The notes beneath the pieces are model-generated. The model saw only the letters and a program-made list of their open reading frames with translations. It was not told the DNA's origin and did not search any database. The translations under genes and the position numbers were made by a program. Source: Ruminococcus flavefaciens (lineage in GTDB: Bacteria; Bacillota; Clostridia; Oscillospirales; Ruminococcaceae). From it: a stretch of 53,353 nucleotides of DNA. The stretch spans positions 1-53,353 of the forward strand of contig JAMPGO010000006.1 in the NCBI GenBank assembly GCA_023663905.1, read 5' to 3'. Of this stretch, positions 23,863-33,040 are shown one piece after another; position 1 is the first letter of the stretch, and every line of letters starts with the position of its first letter.

Positions 23863-24694
23863 GACTGCCGCAAAAATAAATCTCGCACTTGATGTAACAG
23901 GCAAGCTTCCGAACGGCTACCACGAGATTGAAAGCGTATTCCAGACCGTCGGAATCTACGATGAGGTTGAGGTTAAGCTTACAGAAAAACGCAAAATCAC
24001 TGTAATCTGTAGCGATGATTGTATTCCCTGCGATGAAAGAAATATTGCGTACAAGGCTGCAAAAGCGTTTCTTGATGAAAATAATCTTGATGTGGGCTGT
24101 AAAATCCGCATTAAAAAGGTTATTCCCACTCAGGCAGGTATGGGCGGAGGAAGTTCCGACGCAGCAGCGGTTCTGTTCTGCCTTAACAAAATCACGGGCA
24201 AAACTTTTTCCGCTCCTGAAAAAATCGGTGCGGACGTGCCGTTTTTCCTCACAGGCGGTACTGCCTATGTTACGGGAATCGGCGAAAAAGTTACACCTAT
24301 TGCCGATTATTCGGGCAGAATCCTTGTGATTGCACAGGGCTATGAGGGTGTTTCAACTGCCGAAGCCTATAAAAAAATCGATGAGCTTCAAAATCCTGCT
24401 CCGATACGTGTGAAAGAAATGGTCAGCGCAATCAACGAAGGCAGGGATATTACTCCGTATATCGGCAATATCTTTGAAGAAGCAATGTATATAAGCAATG
24501 TTCACGATATAGAAGATGAAATGTGGAGACACGGTGCGTCGTCTCCTTGTATGACGGGAAGCGGTTCGGCTGTTTTCGGATTTTTTGATGATATGCAGAA
24601 GGCGCAGGAATGTTATTATGCACTTTTGGAAACTGATTTTTACAGTGCATATATCTGCGAGACCGTTCCCGAATCGTTTATTATAATAAGATAA
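23852..24694 (+). CDS. ispE: 4-diphosphocytidyl-2-C-methyl-D-erythritol kinase
   Basis: This GHMP kinase of the MEP isoprenoid pathway shows AKINLALDVTGKLPNGYHEI, the ATP loop QAGMGGGSSDAAA and the third motif MTGSGSAVFGFF. At 280 residues it is slightly short: between the ATP-loop helix and IGADVPFFLTGG the usual linker seems reduced by several residues. ATG at 23852 has GGAGG 9 bases upstream, within the aminotransferase end. A terminator follows. Confidence 0.94.
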   Translation: MKVKTAAKINLALDVTGKLPNGYHEIESVFQTVGIYDEVEVKLTEKRKITVICSDDCIPCDERNIAYKAAKAFLDENNLDVGCKIRIKKVIPTQAGMGGGSSDAAAVLFCLNKITGKTFSAPEKIGADVPFFLTGGTAYVTGIGEKVTPIADYSGRILVIAQGYEGVSTAEAYKKIDELQNPAPIRVKEMVSAINEGRDITPYIGNIFEEAMYISNVHDIEDEMWRHGASSPCMTGSGSAVFGFFDDMQKAQECYYALLETDFYSAYICETVPESFIIIR

Positions 24695-24696
24695 GC

Positions 24697-24728
24697 AAAA
24701 AACTCCGGCGAAAAACCGGAGTTTTTAT
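24697..24728. terminator. Bidirectional terminator between ispE and the SGNH gene
   Basis: ACTCCGG and CCGGAGT pair around CGAAAAA, with TTTTTA on the right and AAAAAA on the left, serving both converging genes. Confidence 0.88.
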
Positions 24729-24729
24729 A

Positions 24730-25653
24730 TTATTCAGCTGTCGTTTCCTGTTCGGAAGTCTCAGGCGGTACAAAATCGTAATCGTAATTGTATTCATCGT
24801 CCTGTACATCGCTGTTTTCGGGCAAATCATAGACAGGCTCGGTGGTCGGGACATCATCGCTGACTATAGTCTTTTCGCAGAGCCATTCGCACCACTTTGT
24901 ATAGTACAGCGCAAGAGGATGAACGCCGTCGGAAGTATAGGATTCCGTAAAACAGCCGTTTTCGTCGTCGTAAACCTCGTTGATGTCTATGTAAAACACT
25001 CTCTTGTTATCGGCAAGCGATTCGATTTTGCTGTTGAGGTAATCGATTGCGCTGTTGGTTATAACGTCAGTCTCAGCCGAAGCCGATACGTGAAGATTGC
25101 CCTGCACAAAGATTACAGCGTTCGGCTGGTGAACCTTGATTTTCTCAACAATCGCCCTGTACGACGTGAGCGTTACCTCCGCATCGTTTCCGACCTCGTT
25201 GATACCAAGCATAATATAAACCTTGCCGTACTGCTTCTGGTCAATAACCTCGTCAAAAGTAATTCCGTCAATCTCCTCGTCGTCAATCTGATATGCCGAC
25301 ATTCCGACGGAGCAGAAATAATCGGCATTTTTCAGCGTGCCGTACTCTTTTATGCCGACTGTACGTGAATCGCCGATAAAAAGTGCGTTGTCGAAATACG
25401 ATACATCGCTTGCAACGAACGGTACATCGGGTTCGGGATTATCTGTTGCGGGCTGGACATCGTCCGACGGCGGTTCGGTTGTCTCTGCGGAATCGGGTTC
25501 GGACGGCTGACTGCTTTCGGACTGCGGAATATTATTCACAGGCTTCTTTGCTTCGGAGCTGTTCTGCCATATCTTGTGGATGATAAACGGCGAAGCAACA
25601 AAACAGGTTGCCATAAGAATAAGGGTGTAGGCGGTCTGCTGGAATTTTTTCAT
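24730..25653 (-). CDS. Membrane-anchored SGNH/GDSL-family hydrolase
   Basis: The 307-residue protein has an N-terminal membrane anchor (TAYTLILMATCFVASPFII), a Ser/Pro/Glu-rich linker (about 33-75), then an SGNH domain with the nucleophile motif FIGDSRTVG, the MLGINEVGND block and the catalytic DGVHPLA. The tail is acidic and low complexity. It follows the MBOAT gene by 46 bases; this pairing is typical of O-acylation or deacylation of surface polysaccharide. ATG at 25653 is chosen because of GGAG 9 bases upstream and the clean signal anchor. Confidence 0.88.
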   Translation of the reverse strand: MKKFQQTAYTLILMATCFVASPFIIHKIWQNSSEAKKPVNNIPQSESSQPSEPDSAETTEPPSDDVQPATDNPEPDVPFVASDVSYFDNALFIGDSRTVGIKEYGTLKNADYFCSVGMSAYQIDDEEIDGITFDEVIDQKQYGKVYIMLGINEVGNDAEVTLTSYRAIVEKIKVHQPNAVIFVQGNLHVSASAETDVITNSAIDYLNSKIESLADNKRVFYIDINEVYDDENGCFTESYTSDGVHPLALYYTKWCEWLCEKTIVSDDVPTTEPVYDLPENSDVQDDEYNYDYDFVPPETSEQETTAE

Positions 25654-25699
25654 AGTATATGTCTCCTTTTTTTGATATTCTTTTGTCATACACATAAAA

Positions 25700-27094
25700 T
25701 CAGAATCTGAAATACAGAAACGGGTCGTCCATACCCTGATACATACAGTAAACCGAAAACCAAAATACCGCAAGAAGCAGGGCGATGCCGACATAGGAGC
25801 TTTTTATCTTTTTATATGCAAGCTCCGGTAATTTCGTTGAAAAGAGGATTCCGGCGATGAAGTACTTGCCGTAGATACCCCAATATTTTATATAATCCTG
25901 TTCAAATACAACTCCGTTTTCCGAGGGAATGTGAATAAGCCTTTGGAAATATTCGCCGAGCTGACTGAAATCGGTAATCGCAAAAAGAAGCCACGTAAGC
26001 GGAATAAGTAAAATCATATAAATATGACCGACTATCCTGTATTTCTCCATAAAGTTCTTGACTTTGCCGAATTTTTCGAGCATAAGTATTCCGAAGAGAA
26101 CGAGTCCCCATATTACGAAATTCCAGCTTGCGCCGTGCCACAGACCTGTAAATGCCCATACCACAAGCGAATTGCGGACGGTTTTCAGGGTAGTGGTTCT
26201 GCTTCCTCCGAGCGGGAAATATATGTAATCCTTGAACCAGCTCCCGAGCGTCATATGCCAGCGCCTCCAAAACTCCGTCATTGATACGGAAGTGTAAGGG
26301 TGGTCGAAGTTTTTCGGAATATCAAATCCCATAATTTCGCCGAGACCGATAGCCATAAGGGAATAGCCCCAAAAATCAAAGTACAGCTGGAATGAATATG
26401 CCACTATGCCCATCCACGCAAGCGGAGTTGAGATACTCTCATAGCCGATTGTGGAAATATCGCTCCACAGACCGCCAATCTGATTTGCGAGGATTACTTT
26501 AAGCCCAAGTCCGACGGTAAACGTTTTAAGACCGTTATCCACTTTTTCTATGGAATGCGTGCGGTTGCGGAGCTGTTCGGCAACTGTCGAATATGTAACA
26601 ATAGGTCCTGCTATCAGCTGTGGAAACATACTTATGTACGCACCGTAATTGAAAATATCGGTCTCCGCCTTCGCATTTTTCCTGTAGACATCTATGATAT
26701 ACGAGACGTTCTGGAACGTGTAAAAGCTTATTCCTATGGGCAGGATTATATTTTTCAAGGGCAAATCCGCCCCGAAGATTCCGTTTATATTTTCAAAGGC
26801 AAATCCCGTGTATTTGAAGAAAATCAGCCACCAAAAGTTAAATACTATGCCGATTATGAGCCATACCTTTGACGCTCGCCGATATGCCGAGATAAATTCT
26901 CCGATTATGAAGTTGAACACTATCGTAAGCAGGAAAAGCACGATATATATCGGATTTTCCAGTACGCCCATACAGTAGAAGATAATACTGCCGAGGAAGA
27001 TTACTGCATTTTTATATTTTGACGGCACAAAACCGTACACGAGGAGAAATGCAGGGAGGAATAAAAATATAAACTCCAGACTGCTGAAAACCAT
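25700..27094 (-). CDS. MBOAT family O-acyltransferase (AlgI-like)
   Basis: The 464-residue polytopic membrane protein begins MVFSSLEFIFLFLPAFLLVY and contains the MBOAT hallmarks: the LIAGPIV motif, WRRWHMTLGSWFKDYIYFPLGGSR, and the histidine in FTGLWHGASWNFVIWG. These enzymes move acyl groups from a cytoplasmic donor to extracellular polymers together with an SGNH partner, here the next gene. GGGTG stands upstream of ATG at 27094. Which polymer is modified is unknown. Confidence 0.95.
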   Translation of the reverse strand: MVFSSLEFIFLFLPAFLLVYGFVPSKYKNAVIFLGSIIFYCMGVLENPIYIVLFLLTIVFNFIIGEFISAYRRASKVWLIIGIVFNFWWLIFFKYTGFAFENINGIFGADLPLKNIILPIGISFYTFQNVSYIIDVYRKNAKAETDIFNYGAYISMFPQLIAGPIVTYSTVAEQLRNRTHSIEKVDNGLKTFTVGLGLKVILANQIGGLWSDISTIGYESISTPLAWMGIVAYSFQLYFDFWGYSLMAIGLGEIMGFDIPKNFDHPYTSVSMTEFWRRWHMTLGSWFKDYIYFPLGGSRTTTLKTVRNSLVVWAFTGLWHGASWNFVIWGLVLFGILMLEKFGKVKNFMEKYRIVGHIYMILLIPLTWLLFAITDFSQLGEYFQRLIHIPSENGVVFEQDYIKYWGIYGKYFIAGILFSTKLPELAYKKIKSSYVGIALLLAVFWFSVYCMYQGMDDPFLYFRF

Positions 27095-27423
27095 TTTATC
27101 ACCCTTCAAGTTAATTCTTTTGTCCGCTGTATTTTTCTGTGCGGAAATTCTACACATAAACCTGTAAAAATACGGCTATATATAATATTTTACACGCAAT
27201 TTTCACAAAATTCAAGGCATTTTACTTTTTGTAACTATTTGTAATATTTTACCGACAGCAATTTTCCGATATGGCATAACTTACTAAAAAATCCGTGATA
27301 ATTTTGTGCTGAACGCACAAAGTTTCCGTGTCGGTATTTACAAAATATCCGCATTATATTATAATTAATATGAATATTTTATTATACCGGACAATTAAAT
27401 TAATTTTTGCGAGGATTCCTTCT
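27095..27423. other. AT-rich intergenic region between divergent MBOAT and AraC genes
   Basis: Apart from the AraC promoter at 27337-27365 and leader, I see no gene, repeat or clear stable structure. An MBOAT promoter must lie here, but no convincing -35/-10 pair was found. Confidence 0.5.
27337..27365 (+). promoter_or_regulatory. Promoter of the AraC-family gene
   Basis: TTTACA at 27337-27342 and TATAAT at 27360-27365 with a 17-base spacer. Confidence 0.7.
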
Positions 27424-28284
27424 ATGATTAAACATCTTTCGGGAGATTATGAAACGGTTGAATACGAAAACAAACGCTTTTTCCTGCTCCACGATAACTA
27501 TGACAATGAAGCATATCCCATCCACTGGCACAACGCTGTGGAGATTCTTATGCCTTTGGAAAATAAATATATTGTAAATACGCCCGATTCGGAGTATGTC
27601 ATCCCTGTCAACGACGTGCTGATTATTCCGCCCGCAGAGCTTCACAGTATGCCTGCTGTACCGGGTCACAGGCTTATTCTGCAATTCGACAATTCCGTGC
27701 TTAACGACGTTCCTGCCTTTGAGCCTGTAATGCGAGGACTTACATCGCCTGTAATTATTGACAGAAATCTTGACAAAAGCCTGCACAGTCTTGCCAAAAA
27801 GACTATGCTGAATATTTACGAGCTTAACGGCAGGAAATCCGAGCTTGCCGACGTTAAAATCTATACTGAGCTGATAAACCTGCTTATTGCCGTCCGTGAG
27901 TTCAGAATCGAACAGGCTAGGATTTCACTTGACTGCGACTATACAAAGATTGACGAATACAGCGAAAAATTCAGCATTGTAATGAAGTACATAGACTCGA
28001 ACTATATGTACGATATATCGCTTCAACAGCTCGCCGACATTGCAGGCTACAGCAAGTACCACTTCTCACGTATTTTCAAGCAGTATAATTCAATGTCGTA
28101 TCTGCAATACATCAACGCAAGGCGCACCAAGGCGGCGGAAATGCTTCTGCTCGAATCCGATATATCAATGACGGAAGTTGCTATGCGCTCGGGATTCAGA
28201 AGCCTTACGACTTTCAACCGCATTTTCAAGGAAATCAAACACTGTACTCCCACGGATTTCAAAAAGCTTTATTCAGAAGATTAA
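27424..28284 (+). CDS. AraC family transcriptional regulator
   Basis: The 286-residue protein has an N-terminal cupin-like sensor (AYPIHWHNAVEILMP; VIPVNDVLIIPPAELHSMP) and a C-terminal pair of helix-turn-helices (DISLQQLADIAGYSKYHFSRIFK and ISMTEVAMRSGFRSLTTFNRIFK). Such proteins usually control sugar or surface-polysaccharide genes. The divergent MBOAT-SGNH pair is a natural target candidate. ATG at 27424 has GAGGA 8 bases upstream; a longer frame from 27328 includes the promoter and is rejected. Confidence 0.93.
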   Translation: MIKHLSGDYETVEYENKRFFLLHDNYDNEAYPIHWHNAVEILMPLENKYIVNTPDSEYVIPVNDVLIIPPAELHSMPAVPGHRLILQFDNSVLNDVPAFEPVMRGLTSPVIIDRNLDKSLHSLAKKTMLNIYELNGRKSELADVKIYTELINLLIAVREFRIEQARISLDCDYTKIDEYSEKFSIVMKYIDSNYMYDISLQQLADIAGYSKYHFSRIFKQYNSMSYLQYINARRTKAAEMLLLESDISMTEVAMRSGFRSLTTFNRIFKEIKHCTPTDFKKLYSED

Positions 28285-28309
28285 ATATCTTAATTTTTTG
28301 TGAAACCTA

Positions 28310-28338
28310 TGGTAATTTTATTAATATTGTGATATAAT
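28310..28338 (+). promoter_or_regulatory. Promoter of the M16-lgt-folD operon
   Basis: TGGTAA at 28310-28315 and TATAAT at 28333-28338, 17-base spacer. The -35 region TATGGTAATTTT resembles those at 17292 and 21256. Confidence 0.6.
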
Positions 28339-28376
28339 AGAGAAGATGTCTTTTTTCAGATTGGAGTGTTAAAAAA

Positions 28377-29642
28377 ATGAATTATAAAAGAGAAATTATC
28401 GGCGATAATATTGGTTTTTCGACAATAACCGATGAAAAATTCAATACCTGCTCGCTTTATATACGCTTTATAACCGAGCTGACGGCGGAAGATGCCGTTG
28501 TAAACTCAATACTCAGTACACTTCCTGCAATGTCCAACAGCAGGTACAGGACTATGGGCGAAATCAGCGACGCTATTTCGGAGCTTTACGGCGCTTCCCT
28601 CAACGCATTTTCGGGAAAAAGAGGCGACGCTCAGATTATCGGCTTGTCATCTTCGTGGATTTGCAACCGCTTTGCACTTGAGAACGAGGATATAACAAAG
28701 GAAATGCTTGCAATCTTCCACGACTGTATTTTCAGCCCGAATGTCAGTGACGGAAAATTTGACAGCACGACCTTTAAAATATCGCAGAAAAATGTTATCG
28801 ATACTATCAACAGCCAGTTCAATGACAAGCGTGTGTATGCCATAAACAAGGCTTACGAGCTTGCTTTCAGAGGCGAGCCGGCAGGAAACAACAACTTCGG
28901 AACTATTGAACAGGCTGAAAATGTCACTCCTGAAATGACATACAGAAATTATATGAATCTTCTTGAGACCGCACAGATTGAGATTTTCTATATCGCTCCT
29001 GAAGAAAACAGGGATGTACCTGAGATGTTCCGCAGAAGTTTTTCTGAAATAAGCAGACATCCACGCAAGTACACTATCCGCAGTACAAGCCCTGTCAAGC
29101 CCGAGCCTGCCCATATCACGGAGGAATTTGATATAAACCAGAGCAAAATGGTTCTCGTGCTTAAAAGCGACAGCGACGATATGTTTGCTTCAGATATGTT
29201 CAACATCATTCTCGGCGGAAGCCCTGTTTCAAAGCTGTTTACGAATGTGCGTGAAAAAATGAGCCTGTGCTATTACTGCTCCAGCAATCTCTATGCTGAG
29301 AAAAAGGCGGTAATAATAGACATCGGAGTTGACAGGAAGAATATTGACAAGGCATACAGCGAGATTTTCCACCAGATTGACGAAATGAAGAACGGCAATA
29401 TCTCGGATGAGGAAATCCAGTCCGCACTTCTTGCACTTGACAATGCCTATTCAGGTGTGGGCGATACTCCGGGGCAGTGCTTCTCGTGGTATTTCAGCCG
29501 TTTCTGCTCGGGCAATATTATGACTCCGCAGGAATATTTCCAGAAGTTCTGCGAGGTTACAAAAGAGAGAATCATCAAGGCTGCCAACTCGTTCAGGCTT
29601 GACAGCTCATACTATATGCTTAACAAGGAGGCTGTGGAATGA
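28377..29642 (+). CDS. M16-family peptidase-like protein, inactive-subunit type (YmfF-like)
   Basis: The 421-residue protein has the M16 two-lobe pattern (for example SKLFTNVREKMSLCYYCSSNLYAEKK and ALLALDNAYSGVGDTPGQCFSWYFS) but no HxxEH zinc motif. It therefore matches the non-catalytic partner of the YmfF/YmfH pair. It overlaps the next, catalytic gene by ATGA. GGAG lies 10 bases before ATG. The pair's substrate is unknown; in Bacillus relatives it is linked to cell envelope and peptide processing. Confidence 0.88.
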   Translation: MNYKREIIGDNIGFSTITDEKFNTCSLYIRFITELTAEDAVVNSILSTLPAMSNSRYRTMGEISDAISELYGASLNAFSGKRGDAQIIGLSSSWICNRFALENEDITKEMLAIFHDCIFSPNVSDGKFDSTTFKISQKNVIDTINSQFNDKRVYAINKAYELAFRGEPAGNNNFGTIEQAENVTPEMTYRNYMNLLETAQIEIFYIAPEENRDVPEMFRRSFSEISRHPRKYTIRSTSPVKPEPAHITEEFDINQSKMVLVLKSDSDDMFASDMFNIILGGSPVSKLFTNVREKMSLCYYCSSNLYAEKKAVIIDIGVDRKNIDKAYSEIFHQIDEMKNGNISDEEIQSALLALDNAYSGVGDTPGQCFSWYFSRFCSGNIMTPQEYFQKFCEVTKERIIKAANSFRLDSSYYMLNKEAVE

Positions 29643-30922
29643 ATAAGGAAATCATCACAAGCAGACTGACAGGCGACAGCTGTATTCACGTAAAGCACCC
29701 GAGCGGTCTGAATATCTATATCAGGGAAATGCCCGGATTCAGCAACGTTCACGCTCTTTTCGGTACAAGATACGGCTCGATAAATACTATGTTCAGAACC
29801 GCAGGCGACGAGGATTACACGACAGTTCCAGAGGGCATAGCTCATTTCCTCGAACACAAGCTTTTTGAGAATGAGGAATGCGGAGTGTTTGAGCTTTACG
29901 CAAAGACAGGCGCATCGGGCAATGCCTTTACCTCTTTTGACAAGACCTGCTATCTGTTCTCCTGCTCCAAGAATTATGCCGAGAATCTGCGAATACTTCT
30001 CGATTTCGTACAGAAGCCCTATTTCACCAAGGAAAACGTTGAAAAAGAACAGGGTATCATCGGGCAGGAAATTCAGATGACGAACGACAATCCCGAATGG
30101 CGACTGTTTTTCAATACGCTCAAATCGCTGTACCATAATCACCCCGTAAAGATTGACATCGCAGGAACGGTTGAGAGTATCGCAAAAATTGACGCTGATT
30201 TGCTGTATAAGTGCTATAATACGTTCTATAACCTCAATAATATGGTGCTTTCAATCGCAGGAAATATAAATGCCGATGAAGTCCTTGCAATATGCGACGA
30301 GCTTCTCAAGCCCTGCGAGGATAACGGACTGGAAACAGTATTCCCGAACGAACCCGAGACTATTGTGCGAGCTGAAATCCGTGAAAAACAGCCTGTAGGC
30401 GCTACACTTTTCCAGCTCTCATATAAATGCCGACCTCTCAGCGATAAAAAAGAGCAGACCAAAAAATATATAACCGCCCTGCTTATCACTTCGCTTCTCG
30501 TCTGCAAATCCAATAAAATGTACGCTCAGCTTATGAACGACGGTATCATAAACAATACGTTCGACGGCGAAATATTTGACGGCGACGGCTATATGGCTAT
30601 GATTTTCAGCGGTGAATCCGAACAGCCCGACGTTGTAAGGCAGGCTCTCATAAACGAGATGAACCGTATCGTCAGCGAGGGTGTGTGCGAAAAGGACTTC
30701 CAGCGAATCAAGAAATCATCCTACGGCGCACTCATCCGACAGCTCAACAACGTCTCTTCCGTTGCGGGTATGATGATAAACAACGCACTCAGCGAAATCG
30801 GCACTTTTGATATTATAGATATGTTCTCGGAAATCACAAGCAACGATGTCTATGAGCTGATAAAGTCCGATATTACGGAAGATAAGCTTGTTATGTCCGT
30901 TATAGAGAAAGCCGGTGATTAA
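29639..30922 (+). CDS. M16-family zinc metallopeptidase (YmfH-like)
   Basis: The 427-residue protein carries the inverted zinc motif in GIAHFLEHKLFENEE (HxxEH) with the downstream glutamate expected in the EKEQGIIGQEIQM block. The N-terminal HPSGLNIYIREMPGFSNVHALFGTRYGS is typical of the YmfH branch. It would act with the non-catalytic partner encoded immediately before it, in the cytoplasm. Translation is coupled (ATGA overlap) and it ends at the GTG of lgt. Confidence 0.93.
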   Translation: MNKEIITSRLTGDSCIHVKHPSGLNIYIREMPGFSNVHALFGTRYGSINTMFRTAGDEDYTTVPEGIAHFLEHKLFENEECGVFELYAKTGASGNAFTSFDKTCYLFSCSKNYAENLRILLDFVQKPYFTKENVEKEQGIIGQEIQMTNDNPEWRLFFNTLKSLYHNHPVKIDIAGTVESIAKIDADLLYKCYNTFYNLNNMVLSIAGNINADEVLAICDELLKPCEDNGLETVFPNEPETIVRAEIREKQPVGATLFQLSYKCRPLSDKKEQTKKYITALLITSLLVCKSNKMYAQLMNDGIINNTFDGEIFDGDGYMAMIFSGESEQPDVVRQALINEMNRIVSEGVCEKDFQRIKKSSYGALIRQLNNVSSVAGMMINNALSEIGTFDIIDMFSEITSNDVYELIKSDITEDKLVMSVIEKAGD

Positions 30923-31990
30923 GTGACATCGGAAATGATACAGAACCCGAACGTGATACAGTTTCCGAAGCTCGGCTGGGAATTTGAAATAAACCCGACT
31001 GCGTTCACTGTTTTCGGCATAAGTATACAGTGGTACGGCATTATCATCGCCTTCGGACTGCTTCTTGCGGTGCTTTACTGCTTCCCGAGAATGAAAAAGT
31101 TCGGGATTGACGCAGACCGTGCGACTGACGCTGTAATCGGCGGAGTTATCGGCGGTGTTATCGGTGCAAGGCTTTATTTCGTCGCTATGAAATGGGACGA
31201 ATATCGCAAAGATACGCTGAAAGATACTTTTCTTGCGGTTATCAATACCCGAAACGGCGGACTTGCGATATACGGCGGAATTATCGGGGCATTGATAGTC
31301 GGGCTGACTATATGCCGTATAAAAAAAGTAAAAATCCTGCCTATGCTCGATATTTCCGTTCTCGGTTTTCTTATCGGTCAGGGCATAGGTCGCTGGGGCA
31401 ATTTCGTGAATCAGGAAGCTTTCGGCATAAATACCGATTCGCTGTTCGGAATGACAGGCGGACGTATTCAGCAGGTTATTAATAACCAAATGCAGATAGG
31501 CGGTTCAATGTACGAGAACGGACTTGAAATGATGTGGGAAAATCCCGTTCACCCGTGTTTCCTGTATGAATCAGTGTGGTGTCTGCTCGGATTTGCAATT
31601 CTTGCATTTTTCTCGAAGCACAGAAAATACGACGGTCAGATACTTCTTATGTATATGGCTTGGTACGGCGCTGAACGTGCGGTGGTCGAAGGACTCCGCA
31701 CAGACAGCCTTATGTGGGGAAATATAAGGGTCTCGCAGATGGTGTCCGTGATTATTCTTATTGCTTCCGTGATTTTGCAGATTATTATAGGTCTGCGTGT
31801 AAAGCGTGACCCTGAAAGCCACGTTCTCTATGTCAACACGGATGAATCACGGCTTCTGATTGAAGAAACACGTCGCAGAAATATGGGTATCGATGAAGAA
31901 GCTCTGCCTGCGGACGATGAAGATGACGAAATCGGCATACTTCCCGACGAGGAAGAAAATGGCGATGATAATATTAAGGAGGATATTTAA
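30923..31990 (+). CDS. lgt: Prolipoprotein diacylglyceryl transferase
   Basis: Lgt attaches diacylglycerol to the lipobox cysteine of prolipoproteins at the membrane. The 355-residue polytopic protein has the full signature [13 protein letters not shown], the YGGIIGAL segment, [15 protein letters not shown], and R/E-rich [15 protein letters not shown]. The C-terminal ~45 residues are an acidic, charged tail ([18 protein letters not shown]) beyond the usual end. GTG at 30923, directly after the M16 stop, is the likely start; ATG at 30935 is the alternative. Confidence 0.95.
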   Translation: MTSEMIQNPNVIQFPKLGWEFEINPTAFTVFGISIQWYGIIIAFGLLLAVLYCFPRMKKFGIDADRATDAVIGGVIGGVIGARLYFVAMKWDEYRKDTLKDTFLAVINTRNGGLAIYGGIIGALIVGLTICRIKKVKILPMLDISVLGFLIGQGIGRWGNFVNQEAFGINTDSLFGMTGGRIQQVINNQMQIGGSMYENGLEMMWENPVHPCFLYESVWCLLGFAILAFFSKHRKYDGQILLMYMAWYGAERAVVEGLRTDSLMWGNIRVSQMVSVIILIASVILQIIIGLRVKRDPESHVLYVNTDESRLLIEETRRRNMGIDEEALPADDEDDEIGILPDEEENGDDNIKEDI

Positions 31991-31991
31991 A

Positions 31992-32849
31992 ATGGCACAG
32001 ATTATTGACGGAAAAGCAGTCTCAATGGCTGTAAAGGAAGAGGTTGCCGCTGAAACTGCAAGACTCAAGGACGAACACGGTCTCAAGGTCGGACTTGCTG
32101 TTGTAATCGTCGGCAATGATTCCGCATCAAGAGTGTACGTAAACAACAAGAAAAAGGCTTGCGAGACTGTAGGCTTCCAGTCGTTTGAGTATGCGCTCGA
32201 TGAGAATACAACTCAGGAACAGCTTCTTGATTTAGTTAACGTACTTAACAGGGACGAGCGTGTAAACGGCATTCTCGTACAGCTTCCGCTTCCGAAACAT
32301 ATCGACGAAAAGGCTGTAATCAACGCAATATCGCCCGAAAAGGACGTTGACGCATTCCACCCTGTTAATGTCGGCAAGATTATGATTGGTGAATATTCGT
32401 TCCTGCCCTGCACACCTGCCGGAGTTATGCGCTTAATCGAAAGCACAGGAGTTGACATCACAGGCAAGCAGTGCGTTGTTGTCGGACGTTCAAACATCGT
32501 CGGCAAACCGCAGGCAATGCTTCTGCTCCAGAAGAACGGCACTGTTACTATCTGCCACTCAAAGACAAAGAATCTCAAGGAAATCTGTCTCGGCGCTGAT
32601 ATTCTCGTTGTCGCAATCGGTCGTGCAAAGTTCATCACAGGCGATATGATTAAGGAAGGCGCAGTAGTAATCGATGTCGGTATGGACAGAGATGAAAACG
32701 GCAAGCTCTGCGGTGATGTTGATTTTGAATCCGCAAAGGAAAAGGCAGGCTATATCACACCTGTTCCGGGCGGTGTTGGTCCTATGACAATCGCAATGCT
32801 TATGAAAAATACCCTCACAGCTGCAAAACAGCAGGCAGGTATTGAATAA
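31992..32849 (+). CDS. folD: Bifunctional methylenetetrahydrofolate dehydrogenase/cyclohydrolase
   Basis: The 285-residue enzyme interconverts 5,10-methylene- and 10-formyl-tetrahydrofolate. Visible motifs are the catalytic Lys/Tyr block [28 protein letters not shown], the Rossmann [17 protein letters not shown] and [18 protein letters not shown] lies 9 bases before ATG. It starts one base after the lgt stop and ends at a terminator, as the last gene of the M16-lgt-folD operon. Confidence 0.97.
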   Translation: MAQIIDGKAVSMAVKEEVAAETARLKDEHGLKVGLAVVIVGNDSASRVYVNNKKKACETVGFQSFEYALDENTTQEQLLDLVNVLNRDERVNGILVQLPLPKHIDEKAVINAISPEKDVDAFHPVNVGKIMIGEYSFLPCTPAGVMRLIESTGVDITGKQCVVVGRSNIVGKPQAMLLLQKNGTVTICHSKTKNLKEICLGADILVVAIGRAKFITGDMIKEGAVVIDVGMDRDENGKLCGDVDFESAKEKAGYITPVPGGVGPMTIAMLMKNTLTAAKQQAGIE

Positions 32850-32854
32850 TCTTA

Positions 32855-32884
32855 CGGAGTGCGGAATTTTCTGCACTCCTTTTT
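32855..32884 (+). terminator. Intrinsic terminator after folD
   Basis: GGAGTGC and GCACTCC form a 7-bp stem with a GGAATTTTCT loop and a TTTTT tail. Confidence 0.85.
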
Positions 32885-33040
32885 CACATAATTTCACAAT
32901 CCGAACAATAATGTGAAATTTTTCACACATATTATTCTGCAAAAAAATATATTCGTCTCAAATTAATATCACATACCTCGGGTATACTGTAATCATAGTA
33001 AAGAACACAAACACATACCTGAAAGGAAAAGTGATTTAAT

